From contig NZ_PQDH01000001.1 of NCBI RefSeq assembly GCF_002964605.1, positions 682,001-746,000 of the forward strand: 64,000 bases of DNA. The letters are read 5' to 3'. Below are positions 16,672 to 26,147 of this stretch, in pieces (position 1 is the first letter of the stretch; each line of letters starts with the position of its first letter). Source of the stretch: Vallitalea okinawensis. GTDB lineage: Bacteria > Bacillota > Clostridia > Lachnospirales > PQDH01. Under the pieces are notes generated by a model. That model was not told where the DNA came from. It saw nothing but the letters and a program-made list of their open reading frames with translations, and did no database searches. The position numbers and the translations under genes are program-made.

Positions 16672-17655
16672 CTACGTTTCTCTGATTAAAAATTTATAGG
16701 GTAATATAACATTTTTTACTTCTTTATTCTCCTTTTTCAGTCTATCAATTAATAATTCCACTGATTCCTTACCTAATGCATACATGGGTTGAGCTATCGT
16801 TGTCATCAATGGCTCAACAATTTGAGAAATGATTGTTCCATCGAAACTAACCAAACCCATATCCTTTGGAACATCATAATTTAAATTCTTAAGTAACTTC
16901 AATATAATCGAAGCTTGAATATCTGAATTGATTAACATACCATCTACATCTTTATGCATTTCTAAGAACTTCTTCATTCTACTTCTCAATTTATTAAAAT
17001 CATCATATCCCATGACAGCAAGTTCCTTATTAAATGCAATATTTTTTTCTTCTAACGCCTTTTTATACCCCTTGACTCTTGCTATTTTAGAACTAGAATC
17101 TATTTCACCATGGATGTATGCAATTTTCTTTTTACCCTGATCAAGAAGATATTTAGTTGCCTCATAACTAGCTTTTTCATTATCAATAGTTGTATAAGAT
17201 ACATCCATACCCTCAAAATATTCATTACACATAACTACTGGATAGTCATCAACAAAGTTTTGCAAAATTTCCTTCGATATACTTGATGAAATAAATATTG
17301 CACCATCTACTTGATTGGTTTTTAACATATTTATATAAACATTTAACTGATTGACATCCATTTCAGTTGTCGCTGTTATAACCTTGTAGTTATTCTTTTT
17401 AATGGCTGCCTCAGCACCTCTAATAATCTCAGCAAAAAAAGGATTGGAAATTGTGGGTATGACCAATAAAATAGTATTACTGCGCTGCTTCCTTAAGTTC
17501 TGCCCTAACGAATTAGGTTTATAGTCTAAATCTTTAATAACCTTTAGTATCTTTGCTCTTGTTTTGTCTTTTACATTTTTATCGTTGTTGATTACTCTTG
17601 AAACAGTAGCAACTGAAAAACCTGACTTTTCAGCTACTTCTTTTATTGTACTCAT
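16672..17655 (-). CDS. LacI family transcriptional regulator of the sugar cluster
   Basis: The 327-aa protein has the LacI helix-turn-helix at the very start (MSTIKEVAEKSGFSVATVSRVINNDKNV) followed by a periplasmic-binding-protein-like effector domain (NTILLVIPTISNPFFAEIIRGAE; PKDMGLVSFDGT). The longer frame upstream adds 27 residues that are absent from the family, so I start at the ATG at 17655, behind GGGGAAAAGG. It is the last gene of the cluster. Two LacI/CRE-type operators lie at the promoter of the binding-protein gene and are its probable targets. Confidence 0.88.
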   Translation of the reverse strand: MSTIKEVAEKSGFSVATVSRVINNDKNVKDKTRAKILKVIKDLDYKPNSLGQNLRKQRSNTILLVIPTISNPFFAEIIRGAEAAIKKNNYKVITATTEMDVNQLNVYINMLKTNQVDGAIFISSSISKEILQNFVDDYPVVMCNEYFEGMDVSYTTIDNEKASYEATKYLLDQGKKKIAYIHGEIDSSSKIARVKGYKKALEEKNIAFNKELAVMGYDDFNKLRSRMKKFLEMHKDVDGMLINSDIQASIILKLLKNLNYDVPKDMGLVSFDGTIISQIVEPLMTTIAQPMYALGKESVELLIDRLKKENKEVKNVILPYKFLIRET

Positions 17656-17812
17656 ACCTTTTCCCCTTTTCAATTCTCTATAGTAAACCTGTAAAATTAT
17701 ATTCTTTATTTTATCATCTTGATAAGAATCATACAAGCTAGCTTTATATGTAGTGCATCATTTGAGGCATCGAACCTCATAACTTTTGATACATTTCGTT
17801 ACACAAAATGAT

Positions 17813-17860
17813 CAAGCAAGAGATCGTACTTTCCTGCGCATACTTGAAACGTGACGCTAG
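17813..17860 (+). repeat. Dispersed intergenic repeat, copy A
   Basis: This 48-bp stretch matches, without gaps, the reverse complement of 49898-49945 (about 72% identity, best in the GCRCATACTTGAAAYGTGA core). It lies between the lacI-type and GH13 genes and ends at the GH13 stop codon. See the matching entry for copy B. Confidence 0.55.
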
Positions 17861-19524
17861 TCATTTTTCTTGTATATCCTAGCTTCGTAAGGTTTTAATA
17901 TGATCTCTTTGCTTTTCTCAATAACAGGATTACTACTTAATAACAATTCTAACCCTAATGACTCCGTACGAATTTCTTTTGTTTCTTCAGTAAAGTTTGC
18001 AACAACCATGAGTTGCTTATCGTTATATTCCCTTATAAAGCTAAAAATTTCATTATCTTCTTCATGGATTAATCTAAAGGTTCCTTTTAGCAAAATATCA
18101 CTATTCTTTCTAATAGCAATAAGTTTTTTATAATAGTTTAAAATAGAATCTTCTGATTGTAATTGTTTAACCACGTTAACTTCTTTATAGTTTGAATTTA
18201 TATTTATCCACGGTTTACCATCAGTAAATCCTGCATTTTGACTATTATTCCATTGTATAGGCGTCCGTGAATTATCTCTACTAATACCTTGAACATATTT
18301 TAAAGCTTCTTCATTATCATGACCATTTGCCAAATGTTCTAAATAAGCTTTTTTACTTCTCATATCTTGATAATCATCAATACTATTAAAATTTGGATTA
18401 GTCATACCTATCTCATCACCTTGATAGATAATGGGTGTTCCTCTTAAGGTCAATAAGATTGTGGCTAACATCTTTGCTGACTCTACCCTATACTTGTCAT
18501 CATTACCAAAACTTGATACTAGTCTTGGCAAGTCATGGCTACTGAAAAATACTAAGTTCCACAATTGATCGCTTAATGCCGTTTGCCACTTATTTATCAG
18601 CTTCTTAAAATCTAACAGACTCCATTCAACGAGTTGATTATGCGTCTTAATGAGATTAACATGTTCGAATTGCAAGAATAAATCAATTTCACTTCTATTA
18701 TCACCTGTATATAAATAGGCTTGTTCAGGGGTAACTCCCTCAACTTGACCAATTGTAATCTTATCCTTGTATTTTGAAAATACTTCCTTATTTAACTCTT
18801 TTAAATACTCATGTACCTTTGGATGATTCAAATAATATTTTTCTGGCGGTAAATATTGACGTGTATCCCCTTCAACTATTTCTACATCAGGTAACCCGTC
18901 TTCCTTAGCAATTTTATTGATAACATCCATTCTAAAACCATCAACACCCTTTTGTAACCAGAAATCCATTATGTCATAAAATGCACGCCTTACCTTTTGA
19001 TTGTTCCAGTTTAAATCCGGTTGTTGAGGTGAATAAAGATGTAAATAGTACTCATCAGTTTGTTCATCATACTCCCATACAGACCCGCCCATCCTAATGG
19101 AAGCCCAGTTATTTGGTTCTTTACCCTCTTTACCAGGTCGCCAAATATAAAAATCTCTGTAGGGATTATCTTTCGATTTTCTGCTCTCAACAAACCATTT
19201 ATTCATATGAGATGTATGATTAGGAACTAAATCCATAATCAATCTCATTTCTCTCTTATGGACTTCACTTATTAACTTTTCCATATCATCCATACTACCT
19301 AGTTCATCCCATATATCATAATAGTCACTAACATCATAGCCACTATCAAAGTTAGGTGATGGGTGAATAGGACAAATCCACAAAGCGTCCACACCTAAAT
19401 CTTTAAGGTAATCAAGTTTTTCAATAATTCCTTTTAGATCACCAATACCATCATCATTACTATCTTTGAAACTTCTGGGGAAAATCTGATAAATAACTGC
19501 GTCCATCCACCACTTATTGTCCAT
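17857..19524 (-). CDS. GH13 alpha-glucosidase / oligo-1,6-glucosidase family protein
   Basis: The 555-aa protein has the layout of cytoplasmic GH13_31-type alpha-glucosidases, which hydrolyse maltose- or isomaltose-type sugars: VIYQIFPRSFKDSNDDGIGDL, region I DLVPNHTS, region II GFRMDVINKIA (Asp 200, nucleophile) and region IV SSHDLPR (His 330, Asp 331). In region III the family motif GEMPGVTPE reads GQVEGVTPE, so the usual catalytic acid/base Glu appears as Gln 260, with a Glu two residues later (262). Activity or specificity may therefore be altered. It follows two sugar ABC permeases by 38 bp and is part of that operon. Confidence 0.85.
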   Translation of the reverse strand: MDNKWWMDAVIYQIFPRSFKDSNDDGIGDLKGIIEKLDYLKDLGVDALWICPIHPSPNFDSGYDVSDYYDIWDELGSMDDMEKLISEVHKREMRLIMDLVPNHTSHMNKWFVESRKSKDNPYRDFYIWRPGKEGKEPNNWASIRMGGSVWEYDEQTDEYYLHLYSPQQPDLNWNNQKVRRAFYDIMDFWLQKGVDGFRMDVINKIAKEDGLPDVEIVEGDTRQYLPPEKYYLNHPKVHEYLKELNKEVFSKYKDKITIGQVEGVTPEQAYLYTGDNRSEIDLFLQFEHVNLIKTHNQLVEWSLLDFKKLINKWQTALSDQLWNLVFFSSHDLPRLVSSFGNDDKYRVESAKMLATILLTLRGTPIIYQGDEIGMTNPNFNSIDDYQDMRSKKAYLEHLANGHDNEEALKYVQGISRDNSRTPIQWNNSQNAGFTDGKPWININSNYKEVNVVKQLQSEDSILNYYKKLIAIRKNSDILLKGTFRLIHEEDNEIFSFIREYNDKQLMVVANFTEETKEIRTESLGLELLLSSNPVIEKSKEIILKPYEARIYKKND

Positions 19525-19562
19525 ATTAGTACTCCTTCCACTCCCTTATTGTCGCAAAAAAT

Positions 19563-20399
19563 TTATTCTTTTACGCCACCTTCCAATACTCCTGATAGAA
19601 TACGTTTTTGCAATAATAAAATCATAACAATCAATGGTATAACTGTTATCACAGCTGCAGATGATAAAACACCCCAAGGAACTACATAATCAGTTTTGTA
19701 TAGTGTTAAACCTACTGTGATTGCTCGATGTGATTCATACGGATTAAGTACCAGCGCAAATAAGAATTGATTCCACGCATTAATAAATACAAGAATACTT
19801 ACAGTGAAAATCCCTGGACCTATTAAAGGAAATAAAATCTTGGTAAAAATCTGTATGATATTTGCACCGTCAATCTCACCACTTTCTTCAAGTGATTTTG
19901 GTAGTGTATTAAAATAGGCTGTAAGCATCCACACTACTAAAGGTAATTCCAAAACTGTAATAACCAAGGCCAAACCAATATAACTGTTTAATAACTTTAA
20001 GCTACTTAATAATTGATAAATAGGATTGATGATCGTTACAGGTGGTAATAAGGATATAGCTAATAAAAACACTAGAAATACTTTTTTCCCCTTAATATTC
20101 GTTCTTGATAAGGCATAAGCTGCCATACTTCCAATAACAATGGTTATCATGACTACCAAAATAGAGGTTATGAAACTATTCCTAAGATAAATGTGTAAAG
20201 GCTGTATCGTAAACGCATCCATGTAATTCGATAAGATCCATTTATCAGGTAATATGCTAGGAGGTATAGCCATTATATCCTTTGGTGTTTTAAAGGAGCT
20301 AAAAAATATGAAAATAAAGGGGAATAACATTGTTCCACTAAAAACTATAAAAAAGATCATATATGAAGTTTTATTTAAAACACTTTTTATTTGTCTCAT
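19563..20399 (-). CDS. Sugar ABC transporter permease, MalG/carbohydrate uptake type 1
   Basis: About six transmembrane segments are visible, with the EAA loop EESGEIDGANIIQIFTKILFPLIGP (about residues 180-205) that contacts the ATPase. The length (278 aa) is typical. It ends with GVLEGGVKE, a usual MalG-type C-terminus. The ATG at 20399 has AAGGTGG 9 nt upstream; an ATG at 20408 touches the SD. The stop codon of the preceding permease adjoins it. No ATPase gene is in the cluster, so a shared MsmK/UgpC-like ATPase elsewhere must energise it. Confidence 0.87.
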   Translation of the reverse strand: MRQIKSVLNKTSYMIFFIVFSGTMLFPFIFIFFSSFKTPKDIMAIPPSILPDKWILSNYMDAFTIQPLHIYLRNSFITSILVVMITIVIGSMAAYALSRTNIKGKKVFLVFLLAISLLPPVTIINPIYQLLSSLKLLNSYIGLALVITVLELPLVVWMLTAYFNTLPKSLEESGEIDGANIIQIFTKILFPLIGPGIFTVSILVFINAWNQFLFALVLNPYESHRAITVGLTLYKTDYVVPWGVLSSAAVITVIPLIVMILLLQKRILSGVLEGGVKE

Positions 20400-20400
20400 A

Positions 20401-21276
20401 TTACTCATCCACCTTTGATTTTAATGCATCTACAAATAGTAAGCTTATTAGTAAAGATACTATTAGCATCACGACTGCTAAAGCAGAACCATAACCTATA
20501 TTTCCAAATCTAAAATAGGTGCTTACTGTATATATGGATAAACTTTCCGTTGTTCCTGCTGGTCCTCCACTGGTCATGGCGGCTATAAGATCATAAATTC
20601 TTAGTGCTGCAACTACCCTAAATAGGACTGCTATTACTAATGCTGGCTTAATAGAAGGTAGCGTTATCTTTAAAAACTTCTGCATGATATTAGCACCGTC
20701 TATATCTGCAGCTTCATAGAGTGTTTTAGGAACTGTTTGTAATCCGCCTAAAATTAGCAAGGACATATAGGGTGTGGTTTTCCATACATCAGCAATTATA
20801 ATGGCTGTTTTAGCCCACATTTCTTCTGTGAACCAAGGTATACTCTCATGTATGATGCCAATGTTTAATAATATTTCATTAATCATTCCATATTGCCCAA
20901 AAAGATATGCCCACATCATACCTGATACGATAGTCGGAATAGCCCATGGAATTAAGATAATCGTTCGGATGATGCTCTGTCCCGGAATCTTTCTATTCAT
21001 GATTAATGCCAAAGCCATACCAATGATAAGCTCTAGAATGACAGAAATGAATGTAAACTGTACAGTCCATGTAAATGAGTTCCAGAATGTCTCGTCACTG
21101 ATAATTTTTTTATAATTCTCTAATCCAACAAATACCTTTCCTAATGCCATGGTTTGTACTCTGTATTCAAATAAACTTAAATAGAAAGTATTGATAACAG
21201 GATAAAGAACCATGATTACCATTAAGAGTCCTGCTGGCAATAGAAAAAGATATCCTATTTTCGTCTTTCTATCCAT
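20401..21276 (-). CDS. Sugar ABC transporter permease, MalF/UgpA type
   Basis: The 291-aa membrane protein has six predicted helices and the EAA loop YEAADIDGANIMQKFLKITLPSIKP (about residues 190-215). It pairs with the following permease to form the membrane channel of a carbohydrate ABC importer. I start at the ATG at 21276, behind GGGAGGAG (7 nt), and reject a TTG six codons upstream that overlaps the SD. It lies between the binding-protein gene and the MalG-type permease. Confidence 0.87.
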   Translation of the reverse strand: MDRKTKIGYLFLLPAGLLMVIMVLYPVINTFYLSLFEYRVQTMALGKVFVGLENYKKIISDETFWNSFTWTVQFTFISVILELIIGMALALIMNRKIPGQSIIRTIILIPWAIPTIVSGMMWAYLFGQYGMINEILLNIGIIHESIPWFTEEMWAKTAIIIADVWKTTPYMSLLILGGLQTVPKTLYEAADIDGANIMQKFLKITLPSIKPALVIAVLFRVVAALRIYDLIAAMTSGGPAGTTESLSIYTVSTYFRFGNIGYGSALAVVMLIVSLLISLLFVDALKSKVDE

Positions 21277-21392
21277 AGAAATCTCCTCCCTCAATATACG
21301 GATGAAATTTGAAAATAGATATTAGGTATCCGTTTCCTTCTCCTAATATCTATTTTCAATAACTGCTACTCTGCTAAAGTATTAGCAATCTC

Positions 21393-22652
21393 TTATTTAA
21401 CAATGCTCTGAATTTTTTCATCAGCATATTGTACAGCTTCTTCTGGTGTTTTATTACCTGCAATTACATCCTGACTAGCCTGTTGAAGAACTGCTGAAAT
21501 TTCTGCATAATAAGGTGATTGAGGTCTTGGATTAGTTGCCATTAATGCTGGGAACATTTCTACCATCCATCCTAATTCTGATTGAATATCTTCATCTTCA
21601 TATAAAGCCTTTATGGTTGGATTATGGAGTAGTGTTTGTGCTTCATATTTTTGACTCTCATAATTTGATCTAAACTTTGCAAACTTTATGGCAGCTTCTG
21701 GATGCTCACTATATTTTGATACCATAATTCCCCAACCCCCAAGAGTTGAATAGCTTTCTTCGCCTTCTTTAGCTGGTAACACTGTATATTTAAAATTACC
21801 TACTACATTAGACTTTTCTTCATCCATGGATTGCCCGTAGAAACTTGGCCAGTCTCTGGTAAAGATCATTTGACCATTTAATGCTAATGCTCTTAATTCA
21901 CCTGTACCAAATCCACCTACACCAGGAGGTGTGATTTTATATTCGTGAACCATATCGGACATCATTTGCATACCTGCGATTGATTCTGGAGAATTAAATA
22001 TTGAATTTCCTTCTTTGTTTAAGAACTCTCCTCCATGGGACCATACTAACTCAGTCAAACTGCATGTAACACCTTCATATTGCTTCCATGAACCACCAAA
22101 ACCATATAAGTTTGGATCATTTTCTTGATCCATGATGTACCTTGCAGTTTCTACCAGTTCTTCCCAAGTAGCTGGTACTGCCTTGTCGTATTTATTTAAT
22201 AGATCTTCACGATAGAATAACATTCCACCGTCTACGAAGAAAGGTATGCCATAGTAGTGGTCATTGTATGTATAAGCTTTCATTGACCCTGGAATATGAG
22301 CATTAACTTCTTCCTCAGATAAATAGTCATCTAATTCTAATACCCATCCTGCCCCTGCAAAAATTGGTGTCCAAACTACATCACCCACAAATACATCTAA
22401 AGATGAATCCTTTGATTGTAACGTTGTACTAATGGTTTGCAATTTTTGATCCGAATCATCTGGCAGCTCCACATAATTTACTTTGATATCTGGATTTTCT
22501 GCTTCAAATTTAGCTATTAAATCTTCTTCTAAATTTTTCTCGTTGGATCTTCCATAATAGGTAATTGTAACTTGCTCATTTTTTTCTTCGCTACATCCCG
22601 TTATCATGACCATCATTGTTAGAATCATAACCATTGTTACTATTTTTTTCAA
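21393..22652 (-). CDS. Extracellular sugar-binding lipoprotein (ABC importer)
   Basis: The 419-aa protein has a lipoprotein signal ending ITGC (Cys 20) and the type 1 extracellular solute-binding fold (VTITYYGRSNEKNLEEDLIAKF; YGIPFFVDGGMLFYREDLL; GGWGIMVSKYSEHPEAAIKF). It captures sugar outside the membrane for the two permeases. The ligand is not evident; the neighbouring GH13 enzyme suggests alpha-glucosides. The start is TTG, 7 nt behind AAGGGG. It is the first gene of the operon, with a near-consensus promoter and two operators upstream. Confidence 0.88.
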   Translation of the reverse strand: MKKIVTMVMILTMMVMITGCSEEKNEQVTITYYGRSNEKNLEEDLIAKFEAENPDIKVNYVELPDDSDQKLQTISTTLQSKDSSLDVFVGDVVWTPIFAGAGWVLELDDYLSEEEVNAHIPGSMKAYTYNDHYYGIPFFVDGGMLFYREDLLNKYDKAVPATWEELVETARYIMDQENDPNLYGFGGSWKQYEGVTCSLTELVWSHGGEFLNKEGNSIFNSPESIAGMQMMSDMVHEYKITPPGVGGFGTGELRALALNGQMIFTRDWPSFYGQSMDEEKSNVVGNFKYTVLPAKEGEESYSTLGGWGIMVSKYSEHPEAAIKFAKFRSNYESQKYEAQTLLHNPTIKALYEDEDIQSELGWMVEMFPALMATNPRPQSPYYAEISAVLQQASQDVIAGNKTPEEAVQYADEKIQSIVK

Positions 22653-22680
22653 TATAATACCCCTTCCTTAAATTAAGTTT

Positions 22681-22725
22681 TGTAATCGTTACCAAAATGT
22701 ATTTTTTATTTTGGAATCGTTTACA
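22681..22725 (-). promoter_or_regulatory. Two LacI/CcpA-type operators
   Basis: TGTAATCGTTACCA (22681-22694) and, on the minus strand, TGTAAACGATTCCA (22712-22725) both fit TGNAANCGNWWNCA at every position. Their centres are 31 bp apart, about three helical turns, and the upstream one covers the predicted transcription start. Confidence 0.8.
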
Positions 22726-22730
22726 AAACC

Positions 22731-22759
22731 ATAATATCAAACCTCATTTTATTTGTCAA
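22731..22759 (-). promoter_or_regulatory. Vegetative promoter of the sugar operon
   Basis: On the minus strand TTGACA (22754-22759), 17 nt, then TATTAT (22731-22736). The start point falls inside the 22712-22725 operator. Confidence 0.8.
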
Positions 22760-22827
22760 CTTCTATTTTAAATTATAACAATAATAACTATCTATAATAC
22801 CTAATGTTTAAAAATAGATAATAAATA

Positions 22828-22858
22828 AAACCATCTTATTTTTTAATTAAGATGGTTT
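22828..22858 (-). terminator. Hairpin terminator after the DUF4153 gene
   Basis: An 11-bp stem (AAACCATCTTA / TAAGATGGTTT), 11 bp past the stop, is followed by a T-rich sequence on the minus strand. Confidence 0.75.
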
Positions 22859-22869
22859 ATTCTTACTTA

Positions 22870-24618
22870 CTATTTTACTGTAAAAAATACATCGAAAGAA
22901 TATCTTGAATACTCGATCTCCCCTGTTGATACATTTCTCTCTCCTGAAATATTATCAAATTCAACTCTTACCTTTATGGCATCCGTTTCTTCTTCATATG
23001 ACATGATTTCTATGGGTAAATCGTTTTTATGTGTTGCATCGTATTCTTTCAGCAAATTATTTATAAAAATCTTAAAATCTTTACTATATATTTCTTCTCC
23101 ATTTTGCATAATTTCAAGGTTACCTGATTCGTCATTAAATTTAATAGCTAAAGGAGCTTCACTTAAGGCTTCTAGATTCCGATTAGTATAACTGAACATG
23201 TAATCATATTCTTTGATGTCTACTATCTTTGCATCCTCATTGGTACTAAAATAAAAATAATCTGTTGTATTATAATACTTATCGATATACTCTACACCTA
23301 AAACCTTTTCCATATCATTCATCTGAAATCCTTCTGGTAAGGTCTTAATATCTTCTAAGCTATGATTGTAATCAAAATAATTCAGTATGCTACTGATGGT
23401 TCTAGCATCTTCTTCAGACACATTGGCAGTAGCTTTTATAGCCTTATTGTCCACAAACATAGCATTTTTCATAAGCACCTGTTCAAATCTTTTATTCTGA
23501 CTGTATTTTGACAGTGAATAACTACTTATTGGTCCAAATACCGATATAAAAGTTATGATCGCTAGTGAAATAGGTATTATTATATTTTTTTTGCTTTTTA
23601 CAAAGGAAAAATAACTCATGACGATCAGAACCCAAATACCAAGTGCTACTACATAATATCTATTTTCAGTTACACCATAAGCATTAATTCTAATTCCAAT
23701 TGAAACGAACATTAGAGCTATCAGCGGTAACAAAACTTTTGGATAAATCTTCATATATCTTTCAACCCACTTAATCTCTCTTACCATAGGTGTTATGAAA
23801 AATAATACCGCAGCACTAATGACTGAATACCAGAGTACTAAGTGAGAAACAAGTCCTTCTGGCCATTGACTCGTAATAATCACTTTACCAAAGTATATAT
23901 AGAGTATCAATGTATATACTGAAATTAAAGGAATGATGATATAAAGTACTAGTACTTTAAGGAGTTTGGAGTAATCTTTTACACTCAATACATCTTCTCT
24001 CACTGGTATCTCAGCAAGCAAAAATGATGGAGCAAATACACCAATGATAACAAGCCAACTGTAATAATAAAGCCTACCCTGAATATTGACCTCAAGAAGC
24101 AACTCTGTAGTAGCTAAAATAGCCGCTATACCTAGGTATAAAACAACTGAGTACAGAACTGTTGTCAATAATCTGCTGAATACCTTAATGACATAAGCCT
24201 CGTAGTTATCCTTATTAGGTAAATAGGATATAAAAAGAAATATCAAATACAGAACTAAACTCGTACCTATATATCGTGTTATTGTAACCATCTCAAAATC
24301 TTTTAAGTAAAGGAAATAGTAAATAACCAGTAATATAGCCCCAGCACCATATACACTATAGAAGTAATATTTTTTATAATCCTTCAACCTTTCGAAATAA
24401 AGGTTAATACATAATGATACGGGTATCCCCATAGCTAGAACCATTGTTATTTTTCCTATGCTTTCAATGAGCTCTTCACTTTCTGATGCATTTGTTAGCT
24501 CACCAATGACAATAAGTAAGATGACACAAACTGCTGAAATACCTATTGCCTGTGGGAATCTTCTTATACTATTTTTTATTCCCTTTAATATACTTTTCAC
24601 CACTTGATTGATCTTCAA
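22870..24618 (-). CDS. DUF4153 domain multi-pass membrane protein
   Basis: The 582-aa protein has an N-terminal half with about ten hydrophobic helices and then an extracytoplasmic/soluble C-terminal domain (residues about 370-582) that is beta-rich. Features such as RRFPQAIGISAVCVILLIV and SYLPNKDNYEAYVIKVFSRL are typical of DUF4153. The function of the family is not established. I start at a TTG (24618), 8 nt behind GGAGG, because the GTG three codons upstream overlaps that SD. It is monocistronic. Confidence 0.78.
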   Translation of the reverse strand: MKINQVVKSILKGIKNSIRRFPQAIGISAVCVILLIVIGELTNASESEELIESIGKITMVLAMGIPVSLCINLYFERLKDYKKYYFYSVYGAGAILLVIYYFLYLKDFEMVTITRYIGTSLVLYLIFLFISYLPNKDNYEAYVIKVFSRLLTTVLYSVVLYLGIAAILATTELLLEVNIQGRLYYYSWLVIIGVFAPSFLLAEIPVREDVLSVKDYSKLLKVLVLYIIIPLISVYTLILYIYFGKVIITSQWPEGLVSHLVLWYSVISAAVLFFITPMVREIKWVERYMKIYPKVLLPLIALMFVSIGIRINAYGVTENRYYVVALGIWVLIVMSYFSFVKSKKNIIIPISLAIITFISVFGPISSYSLSKYSQNKRFEQVLMKNAMFVDNKAIKATANVSEEDARTISSILNYFDYNHSLEDIKTLPEGFQMNDMEKVLGVEYIDKYYNTTDYFYFSTNEDAKIVDIKEYDYMFSYTNRNLEALSEAPLAIKFNDESGNLEIMQNGEEIYSKDFKIFINNLLKEYDATHKNDLPIEIMSYEEETDAIKVRVEFDNISGERNVSTGEIEYSRYSFDVFFTVK

Positions 24619-24728
24619 TTCCTTCACCTCCGTGAATTAATACTCTCTATAGAAATCTATAAGTGTACTACGTATCTATACTTTTATCATACACTCATTT
24701 CACTTATTGGTCAAAGAAACTAAGATAC

Positions 24729-24765
24729 AAAAACAGACTGTTAACTTGTTTGTAACAGCCTGTTT
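24729..24765 (-). terminator. Rho-independent terminator
   Basis: A 13-bp stem with one mismatch (AAACAGACTGTTA / TAACAGCCTGTTT) is followed by TTTTTG on the minus strand, after the zinc-ribbon gene. Confidence 0.8.
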
Positions 24766-24774
24766 CAAGGGATT

Positions 24775-25023
24775 TTATGCCCATCGCTTTAGATTTCTTA
24801 AATTATTATTAAGATATTCTCTTGCTTGCTCTTCTGTATAACCTTCTTTCATCATGAAAGGTACACATGTTTCTACCATTTCTTCAAAAGTCTCATCTGG
24901 TTTATTGAACTCGCCATTAGGATAACAGTAAATGCAGTATTCTTTGTTCACTGATCCATCTTTGTTCTTTCCATATAATTCTTCCTTCTCCATTGGCATT
25001 CCACAGCTTTGGCAAATATTCAT
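24775..25023 (-). CDS. Zinc ribbon domain protein
   Basis: The 82-aa protein has a four-Cys zinc ribbon (CQSC at residues 4-7, CIYC at about 31-34) followed by a helical tail (FEEMVETCVPFMMKEGYTEEQAREYLNN), the pattern of the putative zinc ribbon family PF12674. Such genes are common next to WYL regulators, as here (92 bp behind). The role is unknown; the upstream WYL protein may control it. AAGGAGG precedes the ATG. Confidence 0.8.
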   Translation of the reverse strand: MNICQSCGMPMEKEELYGKNKDGSVNKEYCIYCYPNGEFNKPDETFEEMVETCVPFMMKEGYTEEQAREYLNNNLRNLKRWA

Positions 25024-25103
25024 ATTATATTCCTCCTTAAAATCGATACATACTTGATGATTTTTTCATCCAGTTGATATAACCATTATGAAGGATATAT
25101 TAC

Positions 25104-25117
25104 GACAACATTATGTC
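25104..25117. promoter_or_regulatory. Possible operator between the WYL regulator and the zinc-ribbon gene
   Basis: GACA-N6-TGTC forms a small dyad that overlaps the stop codon of the WYL gene, 81 bp before the zinc-ribbon start. No proof of binding. Confidence 0.3.
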
Positions 25118-26030
25118 ATAGAATATTTTTTTCTATAGATATTTGAAGTCTTCTCACAAATTCTTCTCTTAACCACGCTGGTTCTAAAATCTTAACGTAT
25201 GGTACCAAACCAAATAAAAGGGAGTATAACCATTCATCAACAGGGAAATTAAGAGTAACCATTATTTTATCTTCTTCAATTTTGCAGTCCTCATAATCAA
25301 AATAATCCGGTAGCTTACCCTGGAGGACTTTATCCACTTCTAAAATAATTTTTGTACTCTCTCTTCTTGAATCTAAATTATTGTCCCATGGCAAAGTCTC
25401 TGGTAATTCTTTAACTTCAAACTTCTCACTCAGCATCTCACATGAAACAATTCTGCTCAACTTAAATATCCTAAAGTCCTCACGAAGAGCACAGTACCCA
25501 TAGATATACCATGCTGAGCCCATCATAACTAAGGAGTACGGACATATGATTCTACTTGTTTCCCTAAAATTAATATCCATATACTTGATATGAACTTTTT
25601 GAAAATGATCTCTTGCATTTGATAGGATATTGATATGCTCTTTAAAGTTCTTCTCATTGATTAATGGATTCAATTTGATCACAATTTTATGATCATCTAT
25701 CTCATCTGGCAGTACCGTTGAAAATTTATTGAAAATGGATTTGACTTCTGAATAAGGTACTGTCTGTTCTAAACTCTCTAAAAATGCAATTAACACTTTT
25801 GCTTCATTGACATTGAGAAAGCTTTTATTCAATTTATAATTATCAAGAAGTTGATAGCCTCCGTTTTTACCTACATCAGCATATATTGGTACGCCAGCCA
25901 TATTCAATGTATCCATATCCCGCTGTATTGTTCTAACAGATACTTCAAAATAATCAGCTAGCTCCTTGGCAGTTATCTTCTTTTTATTCACAAGCATCAT
26001 TAAAATACTTAGCAAACGATCAACTTTCAT
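25116..26030 (-). CDS. YafY/WYL-type transcriptional regulator (DeoR-like HTH)
   Basis: The 304-aa protein starts with a DeoR/HTH_11 domain (MKVDRLLSILMMLVNKKKITAKELADYF; RTIQRDMDTLNMAGVPIYAD) and continues as a WYL domain (SAWYIYGYCALREDFRIFKLSRI, residues about 175-200) and a WCX-like C-terminus (WLYSLLFGLVPYVKILEP). WYL regulators sense ligands, often nucleic acids or small molecules. The SD GGAGGG is 6 nt before the ATG. It probably heads a two-gene unit with the zinc-ribbon gene. Confidence 0.87.
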   Translation of the reverse strand: MKVDRLLSILMMLVNKKKITAKELADYFEVSVRTIQRDMDTLNMAGVPIYADVGKNGGYQLLDNYKLNKSFLNVNEAKVLIAFLESLEQTVPYSEVKSIFNKFSTVLPDEIDDHKIVIKLNPLINEKNFKEHINILSNARDHFQKVHIKYMDINFRETSRIICPYSLVMMGSAWYIYGYCALREDFRIFKLSRIVSCEMLSEKFEVKELPETLPWDNNLDSRRESTKIILEVDKVLQGKLPDYFDYEDCKIEEDKIMVTLNFPVDEWLYSLLFGLVPYVKILEPAWLREEFVRRLQISIEKNIL

Positions 26031-26147
26031 TACTCGCCCTCCAAAACTTATCCTAAGGTACTTTCTATGTAACTTCTTTCTTTATCTTCAAATACATTTG
26101 TTAATAGCTTTATTATACAGCTTTATAACGCGAAATGGTAGGTCATA

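Noticed and set aside
17772-17787. GAGGCATCGAA shared by 17772-17782 and 62502-62512
   Set aside because: Only 11 bases match and the surrounding structures differ; I cannot distinguish it from chance.
26113-26143. Third copy of the dispersed repeat near 26.1 kb (GAAATG...GTAGGTCA)
   Set aside because: Only about 14 bases match copy B and a gap is needed; too weak to list.
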